This document shows positions 30,005 to 40,202 of a stretch of DNA of 64,000 bases, piece after piece. This DNA comes from Opitutales bacterium. Its GTDB lineage: Bacteria > Verrucomicrobiota > Verrucomicrobiia > Opitutales > Opitutaceae. Numbering within the stretch: the stretch's first letter is position 1; each line of letters opens with the position of its first letter. The notes beneath the pieces are model-generated. The model did no database searches. It was given only the letters and a program-made list of their open reading frames with translations, and was not told the origin of the DNA. The stretch is taken from NCBI GenBank assembly GCA_018700525.1, contig JABITN010000093.1, positions 1 to 64,000 of the forward strand, in the 5' to 3' direction. The position numbers and the translations under genes were made by a program.

Positions 30005-30586
30005 TTATCCCAATCTCCGCCTAGCAGCGGCTAGCACAAATACACCCACTCCAAGAAGAGCTGCTGTGGAGCCTGTGTCGGGAACGGGAGGTGCTGTTCC
30101 AACTAGAACATTTACTGTTTCAGAAACTCCGTTATACGTCCATGTGCCTGACATGTTGGTCTGGTAAATTCCCATATTTGAAAGAAGCGTGTTGGTGTAA
30201 ACAGCGTAACTATTAATTAGGCTTCCTGAAACGTAGTTGGTATCTACTTGCAGATCTTGAAAATCCGCATAGAAAGCGAACCTTGATCCTGTGTATGTTC
30301 CAATATTATTGATTCCACTCAGCGGCGATCCAAACTGTGTTACTCCGCTGTAGTCGTCCGATTCCAAAATCGCAATTTCGCCAGTAGCCGAGTTACTTAT
30401 TCCTTGCCAATTAACTCGCGAATCATCGTATGCGGAAGATGATTTGTCGCGACCCCCGAACATTAGAATGGCGACTTCCTGGGGCTGCAGGCGAGATTCA
30501 AACCCTCTGTACTAATTGTCAGCAAATGAAACTGCGCTGACGATACTAGCAGCGATTGAGGCGATGATAATTTTCGATGTTTTCAT
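30005..30586 (-). pseudogene. Exported protein with VPDTG/PEP-CTERM-like sorting tail, in-frame TAG at codon 25
   Basis: MKTSKIIIASIAASIVSAVSFADN*YRGFESRLQPQEVAILMFGGRDKSSSAYDDS...PPVPDTGSTAALLGVGVFVLAAARRRLG; TAG at 30514-30512; same frame throughout. Confidence 0.6.
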
Positions 30587-30806
30587 AATAAATATTCTCA
30601 GATTGTTCAGGTTTTTCAAAAGGTTGAAGAAAGATTCTTCGTTTCGTATGCGCCTCGTAAACCACAGGAAAATTACAGAATGAATGCGCCTTCACTACGT
30701 TTTTATAATTTTGGGGCTTTAGGGCGAAAAAAGGTCGTTTTACTCCCGCTTCCACCAATACGGGTTGGACACGCCTGCCAGGCATAGCGAAACTCGCCGC
30801 CGTCCT

Positions 30807-31526
30807 ATGAAATGGCCCATCACTACCATAGGTCTCGATGCTGACGATACGCTTTGGCACAATGAGAACCTCTTCGAAGACCACCATCGGAAATACTGCG
30901 AGCTGCTTTCCGACTACCACGATCCTAAAACCGTGGAACGCGTCCTCTACGAAACCGAGATGAACAATCTCGAACTCTTCGGCTACGGAGTGAAGGGCTT
31001 CACCCTTTCGTGCATAGAGACCGCTATCAGCTTAACTGACGGAGCGATCAAAGCGGAAGAAATCAGGCGCATCATCGACCACTGCCGTCAAATGCTTCTC
31101 CATCCAGTCGAACTGCTCGAAGGAGTCGAAAGCGTACTGCAAGGCCTCGATCAACGCTTTCGCCTCCTACTGATCACCAAAGGCGACCTGCGCGACCAAG
31201 AGCGCAAGATAGCGAAATCCGGCATAGCCCATCACTTCAGCCACACCGAAGTCGTTTCCGACAAAACCGTCGAAGCCTACGCCAGAGTTCTCCAACGAAA
31301 CAAGATCCACTCCGAGCAATTCCTTATGGTAGGTAATTCGCTAAAATCCGACATCCTTCCCGTCCTCGATCTCGGTGGTCATGGCGTTCACATCCCTTAC
31401 CGAATCACCTGGGAACACGAAAACGTTCAATCTCCGCCGCACGATCACGACAATTTCTATCAGCTCGAATCCATCCAGCAACTACCTGACCTCATCGACG
31501 CGATTGTCTTGGGCAACAATCCCTAG
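30807..31526 (+). CDS. HAD-family hydrolase
   Basis: TIGLDADDTLWHNENLF, LLITKGDLRDQERKI, FLMVGNSLKSDILP. Confidence 0.85.
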   Translation: MKWPITTIGLDADDTLWHNENLFEDHHRKYCELLSDYHDPKTVERVLYETEMNNLELFGYGVKGFTLSCIETAISLTDGAIKAEEIRRIIDHCRQMLLHPVELLEGVESVLQGLDQRFRLLLITKGDLRDQERKIAKSGIAHHFSHTEVVSDKTVEAYARVLQRNKIHSEQFLMVGNSLKSDILPVLDLGGHGVHIPYRITWEHENVQSPPHDHDNFYQLESIQQLPDLIDAIVLGNNP

Positions 31527-31531
31527 AACCC

Positions 31532-33316
31532 ATGCGCCTCTCCCCCATCCCCAAGTCCGTAGAACCTCTACCCGGAACCTTCGGTTCGATCTCTTCGCTA
31601 TCAGTCGACCTTGACTTTACGCCAAGCCAACGATTCGGGACAGCCCTTAGAATAGTCCCCACCCTCAACCTCCAGGCGACCAATCCAAACGCAGGCGGCA
31701 TAAAGCTGATTCTCGCCCCCGAAATTTGCGGACTAGAAGCCTACCGTCTCGCGATCTATCCTGAATCCATCACAATCGAAGCTTCCACCGAAACGGGTCT
31801 TTACCGTGGATTAACCACTCTTCAGCATATTTCCAACAAAGCACCCAAAACGCTGCCATGCCTAAAAATCGAGGATAGCCCTGATCTAGAAGTGCGTGGA
31901 TACATGCTCGATATCAGTCGTTGCAAAGTCCCTACGCTCGAAACGCTTTACGATTTAATCGACCAGCTTACATCGCTCAAGTACAACCAGCTTCAACTCT
32001 ATACCGAACACACCTTCGCCTACCAAAACCATGCCTGCGTTTGGAAAGACGTCTCGCCCCTAACAGCCGAAGACATTCGTTCACTCGATTCGTATTGTCA
32101 TAACAGATACATCGAACTTGTTCCCAATCAAAATTCGTTCGGCCACATGGAGCGATGGCTCCGTCACGATGACTACAAACATCTCGCCGAATGCCCAGAC
32201 GGGTACATTCACCCCATCCTTGGCAAACGCGATGCGGGCGGCACGCTAAAGCCCAATCAAGCCTCCCTCAATTTCATGAGCGAACTCTACGACGAGCTCT
32301 TACCCAATTTCCGAAGTAATCAAGTCAACATTGGCGGCGACGAACCCTGGGAGCTCGGGCAAGGCTGGAGTGCAGAAGAGACCAAGTCGAAAGGCAAACA
32401 CCGCGTCTATCTCGACCACCTTCTATCAATTCACCGCCTCGTCGCAGAACGCGACAAGACAACGCAATTCTGGGGCGACATCATACTCGAATCGCCCGAG
32501 CTTTCTGCTGAACTGCCCAACGACTCGATTGGAATCATTTGGGGCTACGAAGCCGACCATCCCTTCGAATCCCAATGCGCCGCGTTCGCCGAATCCGGCA
32601 TTCCTTTCTACGTTGCACCCGGCACCTCCGCCTGGAACACAATCGGCGGACGCTACGCGAATGCTGTCGCGAATATCAAAGCGGCGACCCGCCAAGCAAT
32701 CGAGCACGGAGCGAAAGGGATGCTTCTAACTGACTGGGGAGACTTCGGCCACCACCATTTCCCACCAATAAGCTACCCCGCTCTTGTCTGGGCATCCACT
32801 CTCTCATGGAACCACGATTCGGAGGAGAACTTCGACGATATCCACGCTATCAATACGATCTTCTTCGATGGAGAATCCGAGATTCTCGCTCAAGCAATCG
32901 TTTCGCTCAGCGAATCGATAAATACATTTTCGCATAAACCGGTAAACCGAACAGTCCTCAACGATGTACTTTTCTGCAACCAAGAAAAACTCCAAGAGCA
33001 CCTCGAAAAGACAACTTCCAAGGAACTGGATTCCTGTTGCATCGCGCTCACGAAATTGCATCGCCATCTTGCCGATAAACGCTTCCGAACAAAGAACGCA
33101 TCTCAATCGAATCAAGAGTTGCTGCTCACGATCAAATTGCTTCTTTTCGCAATCAACAAAGGCCTTGCCAATATCGGCACCCAATCTCCTGAATACGACC
33201 AACTCGAATCGGAGCTCAATGCTTTCACGGAAGAATACCACAAACTTTGGCTTGTTCGCAACCGTATCGGCGGATTGGAAGAGAGCCTAACCTACCTTAC
33301 GAAATCACTGCAGTAG
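31532..33316 (+). CDS. Glycoside hydrolase family 20 (beta-N-acetylhexosaminidase-like)
   Basis: 594 aa; VRGYMLDISRCKVPTLETLYDLIDQLTSLKYNQLQLYTEHTFAY, VNIGGDEPWELGQGWS; 5 bp after the HAD gene. Confidence 0.85.
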   Translation: MRLSPIPKSVEPLPGTFGSISSLSVDLDFTPSQRFGTALRIVPTLNLQATNPNAGGIKLILAPEICGLEAYRLAIYPESITIEASTETGLYRGLTTLQHISNKAPKTLPCLKIEDSPDLEVRGYMLDISRCKVPTLETLYDLIDQLTSLKYNQLQLYTEHTFAYQNHACVWKDVSPLTAEDIRSLDSYCHNRYIELVPNQNSFGHMERWLRHDDYKHLAECPDGYIHPILGKRDAGGTLKPNQASLNFMSELYDELLPNFRSNQVNIGGDEPWELGQGWSAEETKSKGKHRVYLDHLLSIHRLVAERDKTTQFWGDIILESPELSAELPNDSIGIIWGYEADHPFESQCAAFAESGIPFYVAPGTSAWNTIGGRYANAVANIKAATRQAIEHGAKGMLLTDWGDFGHHHFPPISYPALVWASTLSWNHDSEENFDDIHAINTIFFDGESEILAQAIVSLSESINTFSHKPVNRTVLNDVLFCNQEKLQEHLEKTTSKELDSCCIALTKLHRHLADKRFRTKNASQSNQELLLTIKLLLFAINKGLANIGTQSPEYDQLESELNAFTEEYHKLWLVRNRIGGLEESLTYLTKSLQ

Positions 33317-33339
33317 CTCCAACCTGAGCTCACTGATTG

Positions 33340-33939
33340 CTAGAGCGATCTACCAGGCACCGGATCATCTTTTTTAACCAACAACGTTGCCACACCTCCT
33401 GGCTTGATCACTGAAATATTGGGGACAAGCCCCTTTAATATGTCTCTAAAAACAACGGTGTCATTGTCACTAGCAAGGAGCAGTCCACCTACATGCTCAA
33501 TTCGATTGCCTATATTTTTGTAAATAGATCTCTGTGATTCATTTTTGAGCGTAACGGAATAAAACAATCCTTCTGTTGTCGATGAAAACGGATCGAATCG
33601 GATGCTTTTGTAATCAAAGTCCAAGTCCCTCAGGAGCAACTGGGCGCGGTTCGATCCAATCCACTCTAACTGGGCATAACCTCCATATCGCACGGGAAGA
33701 CTCGGATCTGTCTCCAGAAATCGGGTTTTGAATACCCCCGTTCCGGGAGAACTAAAACCGGGAAAGGAATACAAATCCCATGTCATTGATCCACCACCAG
33801 TGACCGATGACCCCGAGACAATCATTAGCTCGACCGTTACTGCTCCTACTTCGGAATCGGGGTTCTACTCTTTAACAAGAGAAGGGAGGACAGTTACTAG
33901 AAACAATAAAACGCACGAAGACAGGCGGACGACTGTCAA
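33340..33939 (-). pseudogene. Hypothetical exported protein, in-frame TAG at codon 25 (if TTG start)
   Basis: (TTG)TVVRLSSCVLLFLVTVLPSLVKE*NPDSEVGAVTVELMIVSGSSVTGGGSMTWDLYSFPGF...; TAG at 33867-33865; same frame as ORF 33340-33825. Confidence 0.4.
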
Positions 33940-34185
33940 CTGATAACATAGGACCAGATTAAACAGAATATTTAGTATGCGTAGAGCACCAATCTAGGGC
34001 AGAAAAGCCGACCCTTTCTCCCGGCCTCGCAACAGCACTTTCCGCAACCGTTAATATATCAAACTGAACATCGCCCAAAACAGCATTCACCCCCCCGACA
34101 ACACAATCAAACGCCAACCACACTCAAGTAATCACCATTATCCAACTAGATATTTGAAATAGCCTCATACTATGGCACAAAAGAC

Positions 34186-34201
34186 AGGCGGTCCCCCGCC
34201 T
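34186..34201 (-). terminator. Terminator after the glycine-zipper lipoprotein gene
   Basis: AGGCGG-tccc-CCGCCT; minus-strand downstream GTCTTTTG. Confidence 0.5.
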
Positions 34202-34236
34202 CTTCTTAATTTCCCCCCAAATAACAGCACTAAAAA

Positions 34237-34728
34237 TTAAAACTGATTTGTAGTGTAATCTTCATGACGCACGCGGGCGTCGCCGCCACGAGTTCCCAGG
34301 ACGCTCACTCGATCCCCTGAATTGAACGCTGGATCCTTCAGCTCCTGCACCACGACAACCGTTCGTCCATCGTCCAACTCAATCGTCATTTCTTGAGCCA
34401 GTTTCGCTGTAAGCGCCTTTTCGATCTTCTTCCCGACAATCGCACCAGCCACAGCGCCTCCCGCACTCGCCAACACGCTACCATCGCCACGACCAACCGT
34501 CGACCCGACTGCGCTTCCCAAAATGCCGCCTCCATAAAGACCAAGCTGGCTGCTCTCGCCTTCGATCTTCACCGTTCGCGTCGCCACCACAGTTCCGAGG
34601 TCAATCGACTGCGTCGTTCCTGCTGTACGATTCGGAACGGTATCATAACCTCCAGATGCGCACCCTAAAATCAGCACTAGCGCCAACAACCCCACTATCC
34701 CCGAAATCGTCTTTTTGTTCGTCTTCAT
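34237..34728 (-). CDS. Glycine-zipper outer-membrane lipoprotein (SlyB-like)
   Basis: Lipobox VLILGCASGG; GSAVGSTVGRGDGSVLASAGGAVAGAIVG. Confidence 0.75.
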   Translation of the reverse strand: MKTNKKTISGIVGLLALVLILGCASGGYDTVPNRTAGTTQSIDLGTVVATRTVKIEGESSQLGLYGGGILGSAVGSTVGRGDGSVLASAGGAVAGAIVGKKIEKALTAKLAQEMTIELDDGRTVVVVQELKDPAFNSGDRVSVLGTRGGDARVRHEDYTTNQF

Positions 34729-35449
34729 ACATTCGTCTTTGGTTATCCTTCTAGTTCGGACAAAAACGAACAACGGATTCAAAGACTTCGGGTTTACATC
34801 CCCCAAGACGAACAGCCAGTGTCGTTTCGCTCGTCGATCACAACATCATAAAATCTATAATCCCACCATTCTCATCAAGAATGAGCCACACCGATCGAAG
34901 CAATTGAATGTCGAGCATGAGTGCCGAAAATTATACCGCAACCTTTCGAAATTACGGCGGAAACGACCCTTGAAAACACCACTGAAAAGAATGCGATAGT
35001 TTCTATCGAACGCGGGCTAGAAGATTCTGGATCTTCCCTGCTACAATCGAAAAATTAACTCAATCCCCTCTACTATACTCATATCATACTTAAGTAGATT
35101 AAATCAGCAAACGTTTAATAAAAATGGGGACTGTCGCCTCAAAAACAACTCCTGCCAGCCGATAATGAATACGAATAGATTTCTCGGAAATCTAAGATTA
35201 ACCCCCAAGCCCTTATGTCCCAATGAACACTTCTCCCCGAAAAATAGACGTATTCCAATACAACCCACCCCTTAGGGTCCTTTCATCATACTTCAGCGAC
35301 AAGGCATTAGCCGTGGAAGTTTTTAAATTTGCCCTCCCAAAACTCAAACGCCAGATTACCCACGATCGCGTATCGCGCTACTTTCTGAGATCAGGAAATC
35401 AAGTTCACTCTCAACTTGACTAATAACGGCGAACCATAATTGAATTTTC

Positions 35450-35478
35450 AAGTCGGACTCAATAGGAGTCCGGCTTTT
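35450..35478 (+). terminator. Hairpin with T run upstream of the ACT-domain gene
   Basis: AAGTCGGACTC-N5-GAGTCCGGCTTTT (one G-U). Confidence 0.65.
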
Positions 35479-35544
35479 CATTTGTCGGAACTTGCAGGAC
35501 ACCCCCCTCAATCCGCATCTCCCACAACAATTCAATTTTTCCCT

Positions 35545-35964
35545 ATGTCCATGAAGCACGAGATCGAAACGCAACTATCGGTCACCATAGAAAACGAACC
35601 CGGACAAATCGCTTGCATAAGCGAATTGCTCTCGAAGTCCAACGTCCACATCAATGCGGTATCGATCTCAGATAGTATCGATGGAGGACACTTTCGCTTC
35701 ATCGCCGATACTCCCAGAGACGCCAAGGCCGTGCTCGTCGAAAAGGGTTTCGAGGTGAAAGTCGAATCCGTACTGACTATTCGACTAAACGACAGCCGAG
35801 GCCGCTTAGCAGGCATTACCTTGGCTCTAGCTCAAGCAAGTATCAACATCGACTACGTCTACGCTTCCGTAGACCAAACAGGATCCTCCACGAGACTCGT
35901 CCTCAAAGTCGAAAACATCCTGCTCGCCATTCGTATTCTCGAAGAAATGGAAGTAGCAGCCTAG
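35545..35964 (+). CDS. Tandem ACT-domain protein
   Basis: ETQLSVTIENEPGQIACISELLSKSNVHINAVSISDS and a second repeat VLTIRLNDSRGRLAGITLALAQASINIDYVY. Confidence 0.8.
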   Translation: MSMKHEIETQLSVTIENEPGQIACISELLSKSNVHINAVSISDSIDGGHFRFIADTPRDAKAVLVEKGFEVKVESVLTIRLNDSRGRLAGITLALAQASINIDYVYASVDQTGSSTRLVLKVENILLAIRILEEMEVAA

Positions 35965-35996
35965 GGGGCACCTTCTCACACCCCGAATCCACGTCT

Positions 35997-37370
35997 TTAA
36001 ATTCCGTCACCGCCACGCGATTCCTTTTCAGGAGTTAACCACGATTCTCCGTCAGCCAAGGTCGCCCGAATCCTCTCGCCTTCCGTCAAATCCTCGACCG
36101 ATGCGATCACCGAGCCATCCTCCTGCGCCAATATCGAGTATCCGCGTTTCAATGTAGCAGCAGGACCAATAGCCCTCAACTCAGTCCCCAGCTCTACAAA
36201 CCTCTGCTTCAATAAAGCCAAACGGCGATCCATCTCATGGCGGCTCCGCTCGCCCAACAACCGCAAACGCTGACGCCGATCAGACAAGGTCCGCTCCGGA
36301 TGCAGCCCTCCAAACGATCCTCGAGAATTCGCATAACGCCGACGTGCCTTCGAAATCTCGCGAGTCATCGTCGTTTCGATACGACTCGCCATTTCATCCA
36401 ATTTCAATTTGGCGAACTCTAATCGCCTCTCCGGAGCTACCGCTCGCATACGAGCCTTCCAATCACGCAATTCGCGACGATAATCCAGCAAACGTTTCTC
36501 CCAACGCTCATCCAGCGATTCTCCAGCGAGACCGATACGATTTACGCAATCGAGATAAGAACTGCTTATCAGCTCCGCTGCGGCCGAAGGTGTTTCAGCC
36601 CTTAAATCGACAGCGAAATCCGACAAAGTAAAATCGATCTCGTGCCCCACAGCCGAAATCACCGGAACCGCCGAAGCCGCTAACGCCCGAACCAAGCGTT
36701 CCTCATTAAAGCACCAAAGATCCTCCAAACTACCGCCGCCTCTTCCCACCACAATTACATCAAAGCAATTCAATTTTTCAGCAATAGCCAAACCCTTCAA
36801 TATAGTATCCGCTGCATCTGCTCCCTGCACCTTCGCCGGCAACACGACTAAGCGTCCCACCCATCCCCGGCGCTTTAGGATACGCATAAAATCCTGCACG
36901 GCCGCTCCTGTTGGCGAAGTAATAAACGCAATCGAACGTGGGGCCATCGGTAGCTCCCGTTTGCGATCCTTGTCGAACAGACCTTCCTCAAGCAACTTGC
37001 GTTTCAGTCGCTCGAATTCGCGATGCAATTTCCCATGCCCCGATTGCGTCGCGGCCCGAGCGATCAATTGATACCGGCCATGCGGCTCGTACACGCTAAT
37101 CTCCCCATACACGAGAATCTCCACACCATTGTCCAACTCGAAATCGAGACCAGCGGCATTTCCGCGAAAGATGACCACCGGAAGCTGGGCCGATTCGTCT
37201 TTCAACGAAAAATAAAGATGTCCGCTAGCCTGTCTTCTGAAATTGGATACTTCACCTTTTATCCAACCAGCCTCAATCGAGCCTTCCAAAAGCCGCTTTA
37301 TCTCGCGAGTGAAACTCGAAACGGTATGCGCTTCCTCCTCGCCAAATTGCAATCCTAAGGAACGGTTCAC
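35997..37370 (-). CDS. xseA: Exodeoxyribonuclease VII large subunit
   Basis: 457 aa; GWIKGEVSNFRRQASGHLYFSLKDESAQLPVVIFRGNA, GRGGGSLEDLWCFNEE, SAVGHEIDFTLSDF. Confidence 0.95.
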   Translation of the reverse strand: MNRSLGLQFGEEEAHTVSSFTREIKRLLEGSIEAGWIKGEVSNFRRQASGHLYFSLKDESAQLPVVIFRGNAAGLDFELDNGVEILVYGEISVYEPHGRYQLIARAATQSGHGKLHREFERLKRKLLEEGLFDKDRKRELPMAPRSIAFITSPTGAAVQDFMRILKRRGWVGRLVVLPAKVQGADAADTILKGLAIAEKLNCFDVIVVGRGGGSLEDLWCFNEERLVRALAASAVPVISAVGHEIDFTLSDFAVDLRAETPSAAAELISSSYLDCVNRIGLAGESLDERWEKRLLDYRRELRDWKARMRAVAPERRLEFAKLKLDEMASRIETTMTREISKARRRYANSRGSFGGLHPERTLSDRRQRLRLLGERSRHEMDRRLALLKQRFVELGTELRAIGPAATLKRGYSILAQEDGSVIASVEDLTEGERIRATLADGESWLTPEKESRGGDGI

Positions 37371-38068
37371 TCCGACTCCTCGGCTAATGATTTAAGCTTC
37401 AAACGAGCCCGCACCTGACGGACAATCAAGCCCAATACGACAAAGAGAGCAACAGCCAATATCACCACCGTTTTATTGCCTTTCAAAATCGCATCGCTGA
37501 AAATAATGATGCTGCTCGCCATCGCCAATGTCAGCGGAACGGAGATGGCCATGTACCAACCAAACGGCATTTTCGCTAAGCCCAGCAAGTAATTCTGCAA
37601 CGGAAAAGGCAAACCAGGCGTAATACGCAGCAAGACCGCGATAGGAATCATCGTCTTAGACGTAATCTCCGGAACGCTATATCCGAAACGATGAACTAAC
37701 CGCTCGAACGCCGGACGGAAAAGCTTTCCTGCCAACAGCCATGAAAGCGCCATATTAGTCGCCAAGGCCAAACCACATCCGCCAAGAGCGATCGGGAGGT
37801 CGTAAGCAGCCCCAGCCACGATCAAAAATGGCGATACTGGAGCCCACAACGAGGGCAAGATAGCCATTGCCGCGAAAAATGGAATCGGCCCGAAAGCCTT
37901 AATCCGCTCAACCATCACTCGAACGTCGATTCCCCGGATCTCCTCCTGGAATTGCCATACCAGCAATCCGCCGACTAGCAATCCGGCAATCGCCAAGCCC
38001 GCCATCACTTTTACTTTACTAGGAGTCACGACCACAGGATCTCGGTCAGCCCAAGAATAGCAAAACAA
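37367..38068 (-). CDS. TVP38/TMEM64 (VTT/DedA-like) membrane protein
   Basis: 234-aa polytopic protein; LLRITPGLPFPLQNYLLGLAKMPFGWYM; 4-bp overlap with xseA. Confidence 0.8.
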   Translation of the reverse strand: MFCYSWADRDPVVVTPSKVKVMAGLAIAGLLVGGLLVWQFQEEIRGIDVRVMVERIKAFGPIPFFAAMAILPSLWAPVSPFLIVAGAAYDLPIALGGCGLALATNMALSWLLAGKLFRPAFERLVHRFGYSVPEITSKTMIPIAVLLRITPGLPFPLQNYLLGLAKMPFGWYMAISVPLTLAMASSIIIFSDAILKGNKTVVILAVALFVVLGLIVRQVRARLKLKSLAEESE

Positions 38069-38249
38069 ATTACAGCCACTAGACTCGCGACTCTAATCGC
38101 GAAATGCATTGCCGTATTGGCATCCCCAAGACACGCTCGCGACTACATACCTCCATCACGACATCTAAAGAAAAGAAACCTTTCACCATCTACTTGTCGG
38201 GTTTCCCATTGCATTTCAGCCGACAATTCATCAACCTGCTCTAGAATTA

Positions 38250-38660
38250 ATGCCTTACACGATCCAAAAAACGATATTGATCATCGACGACGACGAAAGC
38301 CTTCGAAACCTATTGCAGATCATTCTGGAGACCGCGGACATCCAAACCATCAGAGCTGCGAATGCTGGCGAAGCGCTGACTGCGCTTCACGACCATAGCA
38401 AATCCATCCAAGGTGTGCTGCTCGACCTGAACCTCAATCAGCTAAAAGGCGAAGACTTCTACGATGTAATCGTAGCCATCGATCCCGGTATAGCCATCTT
38501 CCCGATGAGCGGCTGCATAACCGAAGAAATCGAAGAACGATTCGCGGGCAAAGCAATCGCCGGAATCATAACAAAGCCGTTTTCACCGGCAAGTCTCATG
38601 GAAACGATCACCGAGGGATTTGCCCGAAAACCAAACGAAAACATTCCGAAAGTCGTCTAG
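38250..38660 (+). CDS. Single-domain response regulator
   Basis: ILIIDDDESLRNLLQIILE, VLLDLNL, GIITKPFSPASLMETI. Confidence 0.88.
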   Translation: MPYTIQKTILIIDDDESLRNLLQIILETADIQTIRAANAGEALTALHDHSKSIQGVLLDLNLNQLKGEDFYDVIVAIDPGIAIFPMSGCITEEIEERFAGKAIAGIITKPFSPASLMETITEGFARKPNENIPKVV

Positions 38661-38692
38661 AAAAGCTTGGCTTCGCTCAACCCGCAGCCGCT

Positions 38693-39007
38693 TTAGGCCA
38701 AAGTATTGAGGTGCTTGCCAGAAGGACCTCCTGCGTAGGGTATTTCGAAATACAAAGACGCGTCATCGGAATTTCCACCCTCCCCGAATTCATCATCTTC
38801 AAGTTCGTGACCCGTGTTCATCGGAGATTGCTTTTCATCCTTCTCGCGGCGTTCGCGATAGTAGGGAAAAGACTGTTCTAGTGTATTTTGTATGCGGAGC
38901 GGGTCCATTCTCGGTGCTTTTAGCTTCCCTTCATTAAGGATCTGTTCGCCTAAATGGAGAAATCGACGGCCCCAAACGGATCTGTATTCCTTATCCGTTT
39001 TTTGCAT
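38693..39007 (-). CDS. Hypothetical protein
   Basis: 104-aa ORF, no recognised domain. Confidence 0.4.
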   Translation of the reverse strand: MQKTDKEYRSVWGRRFLHLGEQILNEGKLKAPRMDPLRIQNTLEQSFPYYRERREKDEKQSPMNTGHELEDDEFGEGGNSDDASLYFEIPYAGGPSGKHLNTLA

Positions 39008-39059
39008 CTCTTTTTATAATTGTTTTTCTTAAAGTTATGAAAACAGAAGCTTAAGTAAA

Positions 39060-40145
39060 TTGTCATTTCCGTTACAAAAAGCCAAGAGTCCTCAATTCAC
39101 ACTCGCCCCTAGGGAATCGCGTTCATCCCTTATAAAGCCGCTAATCCAGTCAATTCCTACAAGGCAAAACCAGACATCAATCCGTCTTGATAAAGAGACC
39201 TGCAGCAACCTACTGAAAATCGAGACCGATATTCACGTCTTCGCTATTGCGATCCCCTCATCGATCTGCATTCTTTCAACCGTGCCAAACGACCGGATTA
39301 CAAAGGAAGAAAAAGACGCGCTTCTTAGTCTTCTTGACGATCCCAGCCCCATTGTTCGGAAGACGATTTTGAGAACCCTAGACCAAATGGGCGGCGACGG
39401 GCTAGACCTGCTAGGGAAAACGATTAAAGGCTCCAACCGCTTCCTGAGCTGGCATGCCAGTCGCTATCTTTCGGAATTGCAAAGCGCATCCCCTGCAGCC
39501 GAATTCAGAGCCTTCATTCGCTCTATGAATTACGAGCTCGAATCCGGCTGGATAATGATCAGCCGAGTAGCCTACCCGGATATCGACGTGGGCAAGATTT
39601 TCCAAGAACTCGACGAAATCGCTAATCGGTGTCGCGAACTCATCGCCCGCCCCGCCAGTTATCGTGAACAATGTCTCGTAGTCAACCGAGTGCTCTTTCA
39701 CGAGTACGGCTTCCGCGGAAACAAGGAAAACTACAACGATCCGGACAACAGCTTTATCAATAGCCTTCTCCAAACGCGCAAAGGCCTGCCCATCACCCTT
39801 TCCGTACTCTATCTACTCGTTGCCAGTCGACTCGGTATTCCTATCGAGCCGATCGGAGTGCCAGGGCATTTCGTCATCGGTTGCTTCGAAGAAAGCGTTC
39901 CTTTCTACATAGACTCTTTCGAGCGCGGCAAGCTCCTCGACGCAGGACAATTGCTCAAGCGCGTGGAAGCCGTTTGCATAGAACCCAACCTGGGGCACCT
40001 CGCTCCTGTTTCCACCCAAGAAACGCTCTCTCGCATCTGCCGAAACCTTGTTCCTCACTTCTCGAACTCCAGACAAGAATCCATGTCCAAACTCTTCCAA
40101 GGTTTTCTTCAAGACTTCAAGGAAACCTACGAGAAACACGTATAA
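39060..40145 (+). CDS. SirB1/transglutaminase-like family protein; start uncertain
   Basis: LVVNRVLFHEYGFRGNKENYNDPDNSFINSLLQTRKGLPITLSVLYLLVASRLGIPIEPIGVPGHFV. Confidence 0.75.
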   Translation: MSFPLQKAKSPQFTLAPRESRSSLIKPLIQSIPTRQNQTSIRLDKETCSNLLKIETDIHVFAIAIPSSICILSTVPNDRITKEEKDALLSLLDDPSPIVRKTILRTLDQMGGDGLDLLGKTIKGSNRFLSWHASRYLSELQSASPAAEFRAFIRSMNYELESGWIMISRVAYPDIDVGKIFQELDEIANRCRELIARPASYREQCLVVNRVLFHEYGFRGNKENYNDPDNSFINSLLQTRKGLPITLSVLYLLVASRLGIPIEPIGVPGHFVIGCFEESVPFYIDSFERGKLLDAGQLLKRVEAVCIEPNLGHLAPVSTQETLSRICRNLVPHFSNSRQESMSKLFQGFLQDFKETYEKHV

Positions 40146-40202
40146 TTTCTTCCAATATTTATCTCGCCCAAAGCCGGGCAACCCAATTCGCTCCCTCCCA
40201 AC

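Noticed and set aside
8208-33939. Genome-wide reassignment of TAG
   Set aside because: The affected set also contains TAA stops and a frameshift, and the intact tmRNA tag ORF ends in TAG, so decay or sporadic readthrough is more likely than a code change.
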